Assembly: GCA_037013685.1 (NCBI GenBank)
Contig: CM072891.1
Location: 18,886,501-18,950,500 of the forward strand
Length of the DNA stretch: 64,000 nt
Direction of reading: 5' to 3'
From: Acridotheres tristis
Lineage: Eukaryota; Chordata; Aves; Passeriformes; Sturnidae
In this document: positions 38,631-51,400 of the stretch, one piece after another
How positions within the stretch are numbered: position 1 is the stretch's first letter
How the letters are laid out: the number at the start of each line of letters is the position of its first letter
The notes under the pieces: generated by a model
What the model saw: the letters and a program-made list of their open reading frames with translations, nothing else
The model's database searches: none
What the model was told of the DNA's origin: nothing
Made by a program: the position numbers and the translations under genes

Positions 38631-41402
38631 TTTTGCAAATTTTACTTATGGTAGTTAGTGGTTTTTGTATTGACACAGTTCCACACAGGAAATAGTTTTT
38701 GTGAGATGCATTTGATTACTACATGGGTTAATAATAAATGAGAATATGAATGGTGGCAATGAAAGATATGAAGTCTTTTTTTTTCTTTTTTTAATCCAAA
38801 TGACAGTATTTAGGCAATTCTTGTTCTGACATACAAGTCTTGGATTGAATGCAAATATCTGACATGGATTGCATAGAGTTAGAAACTGAGGTCTTCTATT
38901 CTTTTTAGTCTAACTGTGTATTCTTGTCACTATTTTGCTCTCTTCCAGCTAATCAAACTAGAAAGCTTTTTCTTAAGTCTCATGGACTGTACATGGACTC
39001 TTACCTAACTCATGGTCATGACTCAGTAGCAGGCACTAATCTTCTATTCTCATCGGAGTCCTTTTATATTTTTTACATTTACTTTGTGAAATGGGAGTTG
39101 CCAGATTGTATGGGAGTTTCTCAGTAAACAAAGAGGATACACCTCCTTAGTCAATTAGAGAATTTATTATGAAGGTAAATGCTGTAAGTTAAGCATCAAT
39201 CACTTCCAAGTTCATCCAGGTATGCTTTGTTTGCTGACCTACTTTAATATTATTTATATAATTGCAGTCAAGACAATATACAGGATTATATAAATACTGT
39301 TTAGCTTCATAAAACCAAATTCTATTAGTTCAAAATTCCTGAATTATTGCCTGCACCTTTCATGAAAATGTCATCTAGTCATCCCAATGTAGGATGAGGT
39401 GAAGTGCTCTTTTCAAGCACACTGTCACCTCAGTTAAAAATTATTCTTTTTGTGTTTGCAGTTTATTTTGGCTCAGTTCCATATACTAGCTTACATGAGA
39501 GAGACCTAACAAGTCCAGGGTCATGATATGAAAATGGCATTTTCAACCAAAGAGGAAGTTTTTTCTAGGACAGCTACAAAGTAGCTCCTATTAAAACTCG
39601 GATAATCCATGTTTTGTAATCTGTATTTCTATTCATATTCTGTGTGTTTGAAATAGGTTTGTTTGTAATAAATACTGTAATTTGAATAAGTAGCGGCAAA
39701 ATAAAATCTAGTACAACATCAGTCAATTCAGGAGTATTTTTTGCTCTGAATTTGGATGACTCAATCTGAAACATTCCTGTGATGACAAAACAAAACAAAA
39801 ACCCCAAATTTAGGAAATGAAAGAGCTGAGAAGCAGGCTTTTCTTTGACATATCTATAGCACCGTAAATTTCTTGCAAAGGAAGAGGAAAGTCCACTCCC
39901 AAATGCATGTAGCATTAACAGGAAACATTGATTTTCAATGTGAAGCCTAGAAGTGTGATTTACTTTTTATTTTATAATAGAACTCTTCTTCAGGAGCTTG
40001 TGTGCCTGTCTCAGTCTTTCAATTTCTGTAATATCTTAAGCCATGCTGAGCATTTTGTGATAAATCTACATTAAAGTCTGACCACTGTTTAATAATTTTT
40101 GTTATTTTAAGTCCCTTTTCTGAATGATGGGTGATTTCCATAAGAATGTTCCCCTCTTGTCAGAGTGCTTGGATTCAATACCCTCAGAGTAAATGCCTAA
40201 TTGCATTGTTAGTTTGCATGTTCAAGTCTGGCCTAAAATACCAGAAAAAGATCTTTTATTAATCGTTTGGCCCTTGGAGATGCTGAGGAGATGTTTCTGT
40301 AATAATTTATGTACAGCTGTGTGGTACATGGTAAGATTTTGGCAGCAGGGGAGTTGCATGGGGGCCTCTGTAGGATAAGATTTAGACAGCCCTGTGCCAG
40401 ACACAGACACTGCCAGCTGACTGCAGAGCCAGCACAGCACACAGCCCATCAGCCACACTGGTGGCTTGGGAATATATTTAAGAAAGGTTGGAAATATATT
40501 TAAGAAAGGCTAACACGCTGTGTAGCAATTAGAGAGAGGAGGGAGAAATGTTCTGTTGAGGGAAGGGGGTGAGAGCTGCTGGTTGAAGGTTTGCAGTCAG
40601 CCAAGCTGAACCCATCACAGCTGGAAAAATGAAGATTCTTTGTGTCCAATTACAGATTTGCCAGACTACAGCAGCAACACTTAATGCAACATTGGTGAAA
40701 CACTGTTCTGAACTGGAAACTTTAGTCTCTGTCTTGGGAAAGTACAGGTAAGATATTATCACTTATCTCATGGACTTTTTTTGATTTAACATTTTTATTA
40801 TGCTATTTGCCTTCAGCAAACACCTTTACAGAGTTCTTATGAAATATTTTCCTCTATAATGTTTCTAACCTACGTAAGCACTGCCAGAAAAATAACTGTT
40901 CTTCAGCCTGGGCAGAGGAAGTACTCTGTCATCCATGTTCTTCATGCTCATTCACATCAGCAATATTCTGTTGTGTTATGTTCATCTAAGTCTTACTTCC
41001 AGGTCAAGATAAGAATTCAGCTTTGTTTTTTTATAATATTTTTCTTTTCATAATCTGAAAAACCTCTTTAAAGGTAGATAGCCTTAAAAAATTTGGGCTT
41101 ATATCCATACCAAGGTTTATATTCCCACAAGCTATATCAAATGTTTGGATTAAATGTGATCACGTCTCTTCTCCCTTTTCTCATCAGTGAGTCCCTCTAA
41201 TTTCTTCATTATAGAGTCATGCTCATTCCTGTTTACCTGATCTTTGGAAAAGTGAAAAAAGAAAGTATTCTGTTCAAAACTGAAGTGTTTCAAAATCAGG
41301 AGAGAGCCGTAGAACCCGAGGATTCGGGTATTAAAATAGAATTGATCACTTAAAAAGGGACCTACAACAAACATCTGGTCCAACTGTATTCTCACAGGAA
41401 AT
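38631..41402. other. Gene-free stretch between LTR and CR1
   Basis: It holds the 22-bp duplication at 40469. Overlapping frames at 40193-40503 on both strands show no recognisable product. Confidence 0.6.
40469..40512 (+). repeat. 22-bp tandem duplication
   Basis: Two near-identical 22-bp units with the shared core AATATATTTAAGAAAGG. Confidence 0.9.
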
Positions 41403-41798
41403 TATAGAATCACAGAATGGTTTGGGTAGGAAGGGACCTTAGGGATCATTTTGCTGACAATCCCCCCCACTCCTTACCATGGTCAGAGACAATTCCCACT
41501 AGACCAGGTTGCTCAAAGGTTGCCATTTAACCTGGCTTTGAACACGTACTGAGATGGGGCATCCACAGCTTATCTGGGCAACCTGCCCCAGTTTCTCACC
41601 CAGTTTCTCAGACCCCTTATAGTAATGAATTTCTTTCTAATATCTAATCTAAATCTACCCTTCTTCAGCTTAAAGTCATCCCTTTTGTCCTATCACTACA
41701 TGACCTTTTAAAAAGTCACTCTCCAGCTTTCTTGTCGGTCCCTTTTCAGTATTTGAAGGTGCTTTAAGGTCTCTCCAGTTTTCTCTCAGCTGCCTTTT
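41403..41798 (-). mobile_element. CR1 retrotransposon 3' end, - orientation
   Basis: It begins TATAGAATCACAGAATGG (reverse complement of the CR1 3' terminus), then GGTAGGAAGGGACCTTAGGG, GGGCAACCTGCCCCAG, AATTTCTTTCTAATATCTAA and GGTGCTTTAAGGTCTCTCCA, i.e. the CR1 tail read from its 3' end. It is 5'-truncated near 41798, next to a T/C tract. Confidence 0.88.
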
Positions 41799-44700
41799 TT
41801 TTTTCCCCCCTAATATTTTCCTTTTGCCCGGTGCAGGAATCTCCTTGTTCAGAGTGCTGGATGTGTTATACATATTGGGACAGGAGTTTTGTAGAGGTGC
41901 ATGTATCAAAACTCTTGAGATATTCTGGTGTACTGTGTAACGGTTCTTTTGAACACTAATTACCCACAGTTTGAAGTTATAATCAGATTTTTTATTCCAA
42001 ACATTTTTTATCCATCCCTTACAAAATTTGAATGTAGGTAGACCCAGTAGATGTGATAGACTGAATGGCATGGACTGTCAGTCTCACGACTGGCATTTTA
42101 TGGTACAGATAATTGCTTTCTGAGAATTGACATTTGAAGAAGCAGCAGCTGAAAAGGAGATGGATGAAGGAATGCTCTAAAGTATTTTTTAGTTTTGCTT
42201 TCCTTTTCTTCCCTTTCAAAAGACACCTTGAGAATAATCTGATTCAAATTTTGAAAGTGCCTGGAAAATAAGCAAATAGTGCAAAATATCATGGAAGTGT
42301 GTAAAGGAAAATTTTTCCCAGGTTGTCTAATTCATCAGTTCACAAAGTTTTCTTCTATATACATTTTTATAGTCACAATGTCGCTCTGCTGAAGTGCTGT
42401 ATTGCCAATCCTGTCTTTTTGATGACTCAAAGGTTAGTTATAAAGCAGTGTTGTTAGGAAATGTGCATGGCAGCTGGAAGATTTGGCTACAAGTCAGACG
42501 TACAAGTCAGACGTGTTCTCCCGTTTGACGCAGTTATTCCCTGGCCTACGATGCAGAAGGCACTCTTAACTACGTAACTGCTGACTTACATAACAGAAAA
42601 AAGTTAAACTTTACCATAATTGTGGCAAGTTTGCTATTCTTTTGCAAGCACGGCAAATTATACCAGCAAGATTGTAGTGTTTGGTGGTAAGAAGAAGAAG
42701 ACTAAAGATTCTTAGCAATTCTTACTTCAAAAGAGCTCAATTTTTCATAACATCCTGTGGAACCATCACCATACCTTTACCACTACTCAGAATATTGTTT
42801 ATCTCAGCTATTTAATATTAAATCTTAAACTTATGAAAATCTGTCACTTCAGTAGAGCTGTTGACTGTGGGCCATAAACTAAGCCATTCTATTAAGAGCT
42901 GGGGAGAAATGGGAAAAGTTTAATCTATCAGCCAAGTGACTAGGCTGGCCATGCTGAAAAATACAAGGATATACCGTGTTGAGCAGTAATGTTTGAAGTG
43001 TCTTTCATAAATTCTTGTTTTGAAAGCTAAAAAATAACTCAAAATAAATGTTGATGTGGAGGCAATATTGATAAGCTGCTGCAAAAAGGAAAGCGAAAGT
43101 GAAGGGTTTGCTCTCCAATTTTTTTGTGACAGCGAGTCTGATTTCCCATATACAACTATATAGTAAATGCAAATTTACTTCAGTTTCACCTTCAGTGTCA
43201 ATTGGAATTTTGAGACAAGGAGGTGGTAGAAGATATTAGTAGAGGAAATACACAATTAAAATAAGTATGCTCACTTACTTTTTTGTTCAAATTCTCTCTA
43301 ACATCTCCTTGATATGTGAGCTCCATTGAGAGAGCGCAGGTTTAGGTACTCAAGTTTTGTCCGGAATATTTTCTAGCTATTTTCACCTAAGTGAACTGTA
43401 TTTTCAGAAAAAATCCTCTCCAGAGGACAGAGGAAAAAAAATCACATTTTGCCAAGATTTTTTCTCCCATTTTTTCCTACAGAGAAAAGATTTGGAAAAT
43501 CCCATTCCCCTGGAAAAATTACTAGAGTATGGTGTATGTATTACCAGAGTAAGGTATGTGAAGTGTAATTCCCTTGATGCCTTTCCCATGCCATCTCTTC
43601 TTGGCTTAGTCTATTTCCCTGTAGTAAATCCCACAGATGCTTGAGCAAAGGAGAACTGCTCTAATAGTATTTTAAATCAAGTATTTTTCCTTGGGTATTG
43701 ATGTAGAAGCTGCTGTGCAGAGGCCTTTTGCAGACTAAAATTTTCTAGAAGCTAAGTGTTGTTAGGAAAGCTTACTAATTGAAGTTATTTCCTACATCCC
43801 TTCCTAGTCTTCAGTAATTGTGTGTCACATGTTTATCCCCACTTATACCTAGCTGAAAGAGAAGGAAATGTTTTGCAACTTTAGTCTCAGAGGATGAGCT
43901 GCTGACTTCCAAAGAAGGAAATATTTTGAGTGGAAAATGGATGCTATTCTTAACATTTCTATGCCAAACCACTTAAGGAAGGTCATGTGAGAATGTTAAA
44001 ATGCAGCCAGCATCAGCAGATAGCTTACAATATTGTATTTGTTGGAACAAAAAGTAATGCCCATAACCCAAAGGCTGCTCAATGTTACAGTGATGAAATT
44101 GATTCTTTATCAGTTTTACATCCATCTAAATGTTGGCTTCTTTCGTGTTGATAATTTTGGATTAATCTGTTGGCAGTGTGCGTGTCAAAATGAAATTCAC
44201 ACCCATTACTTCTGTGTGGTTGCTTTAACACTTTCATGGACTGTTCAGCCTTCTGCTGCTTGTCTCTGTTGCTTGTTAAGTTTTTGTCAAGATGTGCTAG
44301 AGGGCTTAAATGCCTCTGAATTCATAACTTAACTAGATTTTACCAGAGCTATTTTAGAATGGCTGCCAAGGGAATTCCAGCAACCCAGTTCAGACAATCT
44401 CTATGCTTGAACAGAGAAGTGATGTGTATATTGTGGAGTTACATGGTCATGTGTAAGGCTGTGTGTGCTCTGGTGAAATTCTGGCAGGTGGAAGAATAGC
44501 TGAACAAAATCCTATGGCCATTTCTGCAGAACAACATTACTGATAGAACATTGCTGCTTGGTTTGGCAGCCTGTGATCAGCAAGTCAGGACTACAAAAGC
44601 AGATATGGAAAAGACCTCAGTCACCAACTGTAATTGCACTCTTTGAGGCATTTGTACTGTTGTCATCCTGTGATTGCTGTGGCAAGACTGCAATTAGATT

Positions 44701-47700
44701 TCTTCTTGATACGTTAACTAATCGACATAGACTCCACATTCTTGAAAAATTGTTTATTCTTCCTAAAACAATAAACTCAGTCAGGTCTCAGCTGAATTAT
44801 ATCTTAAAGTTATATAAATTATATATATAGGCCCTTTTTTTGCAGTGTGATTCAGAATGAAGATAATCTTCCATGTAGATTCTCTTTTTAACAACAAGTG
44901 TATCGCAAAATAAATTTACTCTGTGACTAAATGAACATTAAAGGTTAGCTATGCTGATGGAACGATTGGAAATAGTCTCATAAAAGTTTAAGGGTAGGGA
45001 AACAATGCATTGACATAATCATGACTCAAAACACATCTTTTATCTCTTCTTCTGCATCTGCTGCTATAACAAACACACTTGCCATGCAACCAACTTTTCT
45101 CTTTTATGCTTTGGATTTTAGCAGTGATTTTTGTAGCACTGGTGTTGGAACTCCTAGGTCAGACATATAATGAAAGCTTCTGGGAAGTTGTATTGCTACT
45201 CATGGGCTTCAGGAACTGTTAAACAACCATCTCTGTTAATACTCAACTGTGGAACCTAAATAGGAAAATCCTTCTTCTTGTCACTAGTTCTGCTGCCTCT
45301 TGCATAGGAACAGCATGCAGAGTTATCAGTAATATCTTTGGTAATAAAACCACCTGAACACTTGACATTGGAAAGAGGAAGGTGATTTCTGAAGATGACT
45401 AGAAGCAGAAATGGCACGAAGTTCCACAGAAAGGTCAAAGCAGGTGTAGATAACTTGTGTAACCTTAGGGCAAAGATGGTAATGATAAAGTGGAATTAAC
45501 TTTGTTGCAAAATGTTTGGTTACTTCAGGATGTCAAACAATTTATGGTAGATTAATGCATACATACAGATCTTATCTGCACATTGTCAGTAAGGTTCTTC
45601 TGGATTAAAATGTATAGTCCAAAAACCTTTGAGGTAGCTGAGCAAGAAATAAACCAGGCTTCCTCAAAGAGTGGTTATTTCTGAAAGACATAAAGAACAG
45701 ATGGTAGACAGGATCATTACCCTTCTGGCAATAAGGAAACAGAGACAGTATAGTTTAGGACACATTCTAATGCTAGCAAAAGTACAAATACCTAGGAATT
45801 TTGGAGATAAGGATCTATATTTATTTATCTTCAAATCATCACAGCCATGTAAGCTCAAGTGTGAATTCTGCAAGAGTGGTCTCAGTGCTTAAAAGACATG
45901 TTGATGTCCCTTATTCTCCAGTTAGAGATGTCACAGCAAGCCACATATATGTGAGAAGAAGGGAAAATGGGAGGTTATTCTCTGAGAGCAAAGACTGCAG
46001 AAGGAAAATTGTCCTGTGTAACTTCATAGCTCAAGAAGAAATCATGCTCCCTGTACAGGCAGGACAAAGCTGGAACAGAGTAAATCAGTCTCTAAAATTT
46101 AGAGGTACTTAACTTAAAATATATCTCCTACACAGAATATTTTAAAATTATAAAAATACCAGCATATTGAACTGAGGTATGGTGCAACCGTAGTTGAAGG
46201 ACTATTACCTTTCTCAGTCCCAAGAAATGAATGAGTCTCATTCCATCAAGATCTAGAAGCTTTGTGGCAAAGAAACCTGAATGGAAAATGTGCAAGTTTC
46301 CAACTTATACCTGTCAGCATGCACATCTAGTTTAATCCAAAAAGGGGTTAGGTTTGCTGTGTACATGGAATTGTTGCAGTTTGCAAAGAAAGAATTAAGT
46401 AATGGAAACCCTTTTCCTTCTGAGGTGATAGTTCTAGCCAGGAGACTACCTAGAAAAAGACAGGGAGGAAAAGAAAAGCTCAAAATACAGTCCTTTGGGA
46501 ATCTCCTAAGTATTTTCAGAAAATACTTCTGAACTAAGAGTTTTGGTGGCATAAAAGACAGAAAATGCCAAGTTGAGAGATGGCTCTGAGATACAAGAAG
46601 TTCAGTCTGTTAAAGTAACCACTGAGGAAGGATCTCTGTGTTTTTTCTGTTTTCTACGAATGGTTGGTTCTCACTGATTATTACTGGGTTTATTTTTATT
46701 TTCCAAGAAGGAAAATAAAGTTATGTTCTTCCAGTGATAGATTCATGAGGGAGAAAAGGGCTACTACTTAATTTCAGTCAGTATTGTTGAGTGATACGCT
46801 ATGTAAGGGTAAGAGAAGTGCAAATTTGTATTCTCAAATAGAGAAAGGAGAAAATCTGAAACCTTTTGAGATGTATTGAGGGAAAACAGGAAGATGTTCA
46901 GCTAGAGTCTAGGCTGTAGTTGAAATAAAATTATTAAATAAAAAAATAGCAGCTAAAGAATATGCTTTTATGATAAGAGGATGTTTCTAGTTGACTTAGA
47001 GCAGTTAAAAGGGCTGAGTAAAAAATTTCCTTGATGTTTTGAAAAATATAAAAATTCTATTTGTAATATGATCAATGAAAGTAAAACATACTTTAAATGA
47101 TCAAGAGGATTACAGATTTCTGGTCACTGAATTGAAAATTTTTTGATGAGGAAATGTAGAGACTAGCCTGGACACTTTAAGAAGTAAAACCCTGTGAGTG
47201 CTATGAAGCAGATGTGTTACAAGATGTCTTGAAGGAAGTGTGCTTTACCTCAAGGACCTGTGCTTTTTCTTCTGAAGAGAGTTGCAGAAGGACCTTCTTA
47301 AAGGAGCTTTTCAGCATAAAATAATGTGGAAATCTTGTATTTCTGAAACAGCATTGTGAACTTGTTCCTGATTCTGTTTTCTGCTTTCTGACTTCTTCTC
47401 CCAAGGATTCTCCCATTTTTCTCAGCACAAAGTAAAGCTGATCCTATAGTTGTGTATGATCTGATGTGGGACAGCAGACTGTAAATTCATCATTTGTGTA
47501 GAAAGTAAGCCAGAATGAGCAAGAAGGTTAGGGGGATTAAGGACAGTAATGTTTTCTTGTTTTCCCTTATTTTTTTACTTTTTCTCTAAAAGCTTAATAC
47601 TATGTGAGAATCTCTTCAACTTTGATAGACATTCTGTTGCACCATTATAAGGTTTGAAAGAGCACCTCTTTTACTGTAAAATCCTTGAACTTACTGTGTC

Positions 47701-48084
47701 TCCCAGTCTCAATTATGTGTAATATGGGCAGTATTTTGGTTTAGACATTCCCAAGAGCTTTAAAATTTAAAGAAATACAATAATTGCCTGCAAAATAATT
47801 TTACAACACATGATATGCCATTTTATTTGTAAAGGTTACTTACTGTTAATTACAAAGAGCTTCACAAGCATCACTTAATTTTTACACAAATCATTCTATT
47901 TGGTAATGAAAAATGAAAAATTCTTTGGTTTTGAAGCTTTTATTTTAGGGTCTCACCTTAAAATTTCTTCAAGGGATTTCTTTGTTCAGCCACCCCAAAA
48001 TTCATTATTTGTTATGGGAGTTGCTGAAGGTTAAACTTGGCGTGAGCATTTGAAGGATTTAAAAGCACAGCATCCTGTAGATGA
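41799..48084. other. Gene-free stretch upstream of the MUC2 promoter
   Basis: AT-rich, with the 13-bp duplication at 42489. Frames up to 131 aa show no known domain. Distal MUC2 enhancers could lie here, but nothing in the sequence alone marks them. Confidence 0.6.
42489..42514 (+). repeat. 13-bp perfect tandem duplication
   Basis: ACAAGTCAGACGT occurs twice in direct succession. Confidence 0.92.
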
Positions 48085-48343
48085 AATAGGGCAATAAAAA
48101 ATTACATGATTACTGAATCAATATCCTATCGTTTCCTGTATGCTGAATTCCTTCATTTATGAAGGAAAAAAAAAAGATTGTCTGTTTACTTCTTATCTTC
48201 TGCAAATATTGTACCTGTTTTTTCAGCCCTCCTCTTGCCTCCTCCCTTTGAATCTCCTCCCCTGTGATAGAATCAATTGCCTCAGTGGGTATTATAAAAA
48301 GCCCAGTTTGCAGTGGAGCTCCCATTCACCCACCTTAGCCACC
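48085..48343 (+). promoter_or_regulatory. MUC2 core promoter and proximal elements
   Basis: A TATA box (TATAAAA, 48293-48299) lies about 45 bp before the ATG, so transcription should start near 48323-48330 and the 5' UTR would be only about 15-20 nt. Upstream are GCAATAAAA (48091-48099, CDX-like), TGTTTAC (48183-48189, FOXA-like), CTTATCT (48192-48198, reverse of AGATAAG, GATA-like), TGCAAATATT (48201-48210, forkhead-like) and a CT-rich stretch (about 48226-48262, possible Sp/KLF). CDX2, FOXA and GATA4 are known regulators of mammalian MUC2. The sites here are motif matches only. Confidence 0.7.
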
Positions 48344-48413
48344 ATGGGGCTAAGAGCGGCCAGCCTCTTCCTCCTCTGGCTGGCTCTTGCCTCTGCTAAT
48401 GAAATCAAAAAAG
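48344..48413 (+). CDS. MUC2: MUC2 exon 1, coding part: signal peptide
   Basis: The ATG sits in a perfect Kozak context (GCCACCATGG). It encodes residues 1-23 plus the first base of Gly24. The segment has a hydrophobic core ([10 protein letters not shown]) and a likely cleavage after A18 (ASA-NE). The donor is AAAG|GTAAGCT, phase 1. The start is supported by the promoter spacing, the Kozak match and alignment with the human MUC2 signal exon. Confidence 0.95.
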
Positions 48414-51400
48414 GTAAGCTCTAGAGATGAAATGGTAGCAGGCTGCCTCCTGGAAAAGAAGGAGAGAATTAAAGTATTGCTGCAGAGCTAGAATGAGGCA
48501 GTTCATTTAAAAAATGCTCTAGAGTTTTAGGATGCCTTAAATTGCTTAAGCTTTCAGATACTGAGGCTGCATTGCTTGGACAAAAATTGGTAGATACGAC
48601 TTTCTTTGGAGAGATTAGTGCCTATATCTACTGCAATGATGTCTAGTTTGATGTGCTTGGAAAATATTTTCAATGTTGCTTTTCTTTCCATGCATTGAGT
48701 CTTTACTAGGTATGGCAACGACTTGACAGAAAGGAACTGTAGGACTTTGAGGGGTTCGTTGTTAAAGCAGTGAAGGAAATGGATGATGGTATCTTCTGTT
48801 ACTTTGGAGCAACATAAATTGTTCTTCAAAAATGAATGTCATAACATTGGAAAAAAGCTAATTTTGTCATTTTGGACATTTTCAACCCTTTTTCAAAGGC
48901 TCTGACTTAGTGTATTTGCTATCAAATTTGAAATGATGGAATGAAGCACTCGTACTGAAAACTGTTTTTAGAGGACTAGGTGTTGAATTATATCCAGTGA
49001 TCAGATTTGGGCTATTGAGCTTGGTCTGCTGTGTCTTGAGTTCAGCAGTGGGGGGAAAGCTTTACCTGGCATTTGGTCTTCCAGCTGTGAGCTGTGGGAG
49101 GATCTCTGTGCAGCCTTCCTTGGGGGAGGGAGGCGTTCCAGCTTGGCTGGATGTATCTGGTATGGTTGATACCATCCAAGTGCAGTAACCTAGAGGTTTT
49201 CTTAGCAGTTTTGCTTTCTCATGTTAAATGCTGCAAGAAAATCTTGTGAAGATGAGAGATATGTCAAGATTCCCAAGGATGCTCAGCTTTTGTGATTTGC
49301 CCCTAATCTACAGTATCTGGAGATTTATCAGATATTGTATTAGTTTTTATTATTTGTTCGTATAAACAGCAGGAAAAGGAGCAAATAATCTTCATATTTT
49401 GCTATTGCAAAAACTTATTTTTTCCCTCCTACCATGGCTGTTTTCTAACCTACCTTCTGAAAAATTTCTGTCTTGAAGTAATAGAAATCACTACTGCTTT
49501 TAGGAAAAGAAAGAATTCCTTGAAATCTCCTGTTGTGCACAAGCCCTTTCATAACCTTTAAATTATTTGCCTTCCAGAGTAGGTAGTACTTTCTTGGTTT
49601 TCTACTTGTTTTGTTTCTAGTACATGTCACACCAGGGAAGAAGATAGTTTTTGGAAAAGTTTAATACTGATAAAAATAATACTGTGATTCAGAATAAAAT
49701 CATATGCTTGGCACAGAAGTCAAGTTAGTGGTCAGTATTAAGTTTCCCCACCTCATGCAGATAAGTTCCTTCACCTCAGTGAGGATTATAGGATATACCC
49801 TGGTCTCAGAATGATTTCTTAATATCTTATTCTCCTTTAGAGATTTTCATATTTTCTGCTGACCTGGCAGATACTTGATCAGGCTTGAAATCTATGGAAT
49901 CACTGTGCACATACTTGCAAGTGGTTCCTACTGTAAAATGCAACACTTAACTTTTTTCACACTAGATTGTTTCTTGCACTTCTTTTCATCTCTATTTCTT
50001 TTTCATCACTTACCAGGAAGGACAAGAAGCCATGGCCACTATGTCTGCAGCACTTGGGGAAACAACCACTTCAAAACTTTTGATGGAGACATCTACCAAT
50101 TCCCTGGCGTTTGCGAGTATAATTTTGTTTCTGACTGCCGAGACACTTACAAGGAATTCTCTGTCCACATCCAGCGTGCTCTCAACAGCGATGGCCATCC
50201 TGAGATCCAATATATCCTGATGAAAATCAAGGATATAGCCATCTACCTCAAACCAAACCTGGTTGTGGTGGATGGGCGGATGTAAGTTCCTTTACTCTAA
50301 TGGTATTCAGAGAAATGTGCTGGGAAGATAAAAGCAGGATTGATTCTTTACACAACTGTCTGTGTACCACTACAGAAGCTGCTGCAAAGCATTTCCACAG
50401 ACTAACAAACAAACAAAAAAGCCTTTTGAAATTCAGCTTTAAAATTGCTTTGGGGAGGGGCTTTAGTATTAATTGTAATTTCTACACTGGCAATTTAAAT
50501 AAGAGATTATTTAAATACAAGTCAGGAATAGGTTTGAGTGAATTGTTCTTCCAGTTGTGCAGAAAACAGTGCAGCTCATGAGCCAGATTTTTCACTGGTG
50601 TAATATGACATAGCTTCATTTGTTTAATGGCATCATCTTGACTTTACCTTAGCAGATGGTCTAGAAAATCCTTGAAAAGGAAATGCATTTATCTGGTGTC
50701 TTTTCCTCTTATTTTCTGACAGAAGAGAGGCAGTTTTTTCTGATCTTCATAAATAATTCTTTAAAGATCTGATGGCCATTCCTCAAGGGAGCTTAGTAGA
50801 TGTAACACAGGTCAAAATTTTCACAAATTTATCTGTGGCAATATGTACTTTTTCAGACTAAGCTGTGTTATTTTTCTCCTCCTATAACATGATTACACAA
50901 GAAACTCGTCTGACACCATTACTAATGCTAAGTAGTGTCTTAACCTAGTCTTTCCTATCATTAGCTTATCCTTGCAGTGTGTGCATTTATATTCTGGAGC
51001 CAGTGAAGCAACTTATGAGTTAATTAGTATGTTTTAGCATAATTGACAAAAGAGGGAACTTTTAAATTGTCACTGGAGAATTCAGTTTTTCCCAGAATTC
51101 AGCTTTTGCTCTTAAGTTTGGAAGCCACTGAAATGAAAATATGTTCGAAGACTGAACGTAGCATTCAGTTTTCCAAAGATCATACTAGAATGCATAACAA
51201 AATGACAGAGAGTTACAAAAAATCCATTCTTGCCTCAAATTGAAAAAGCACTTTCTTGTATACTCAATTCTTAAAAAGAGCTCCATGAAAAAACAAGTTA
51301 GAAGCCCTTTTAAAACTGTTTCTCTTAAACTGAGCCATTTTCCTCTTAGATAGACTTTATTGTCATAAAACGACAGATCCCTGCTGAACAGGGTTTTGCT

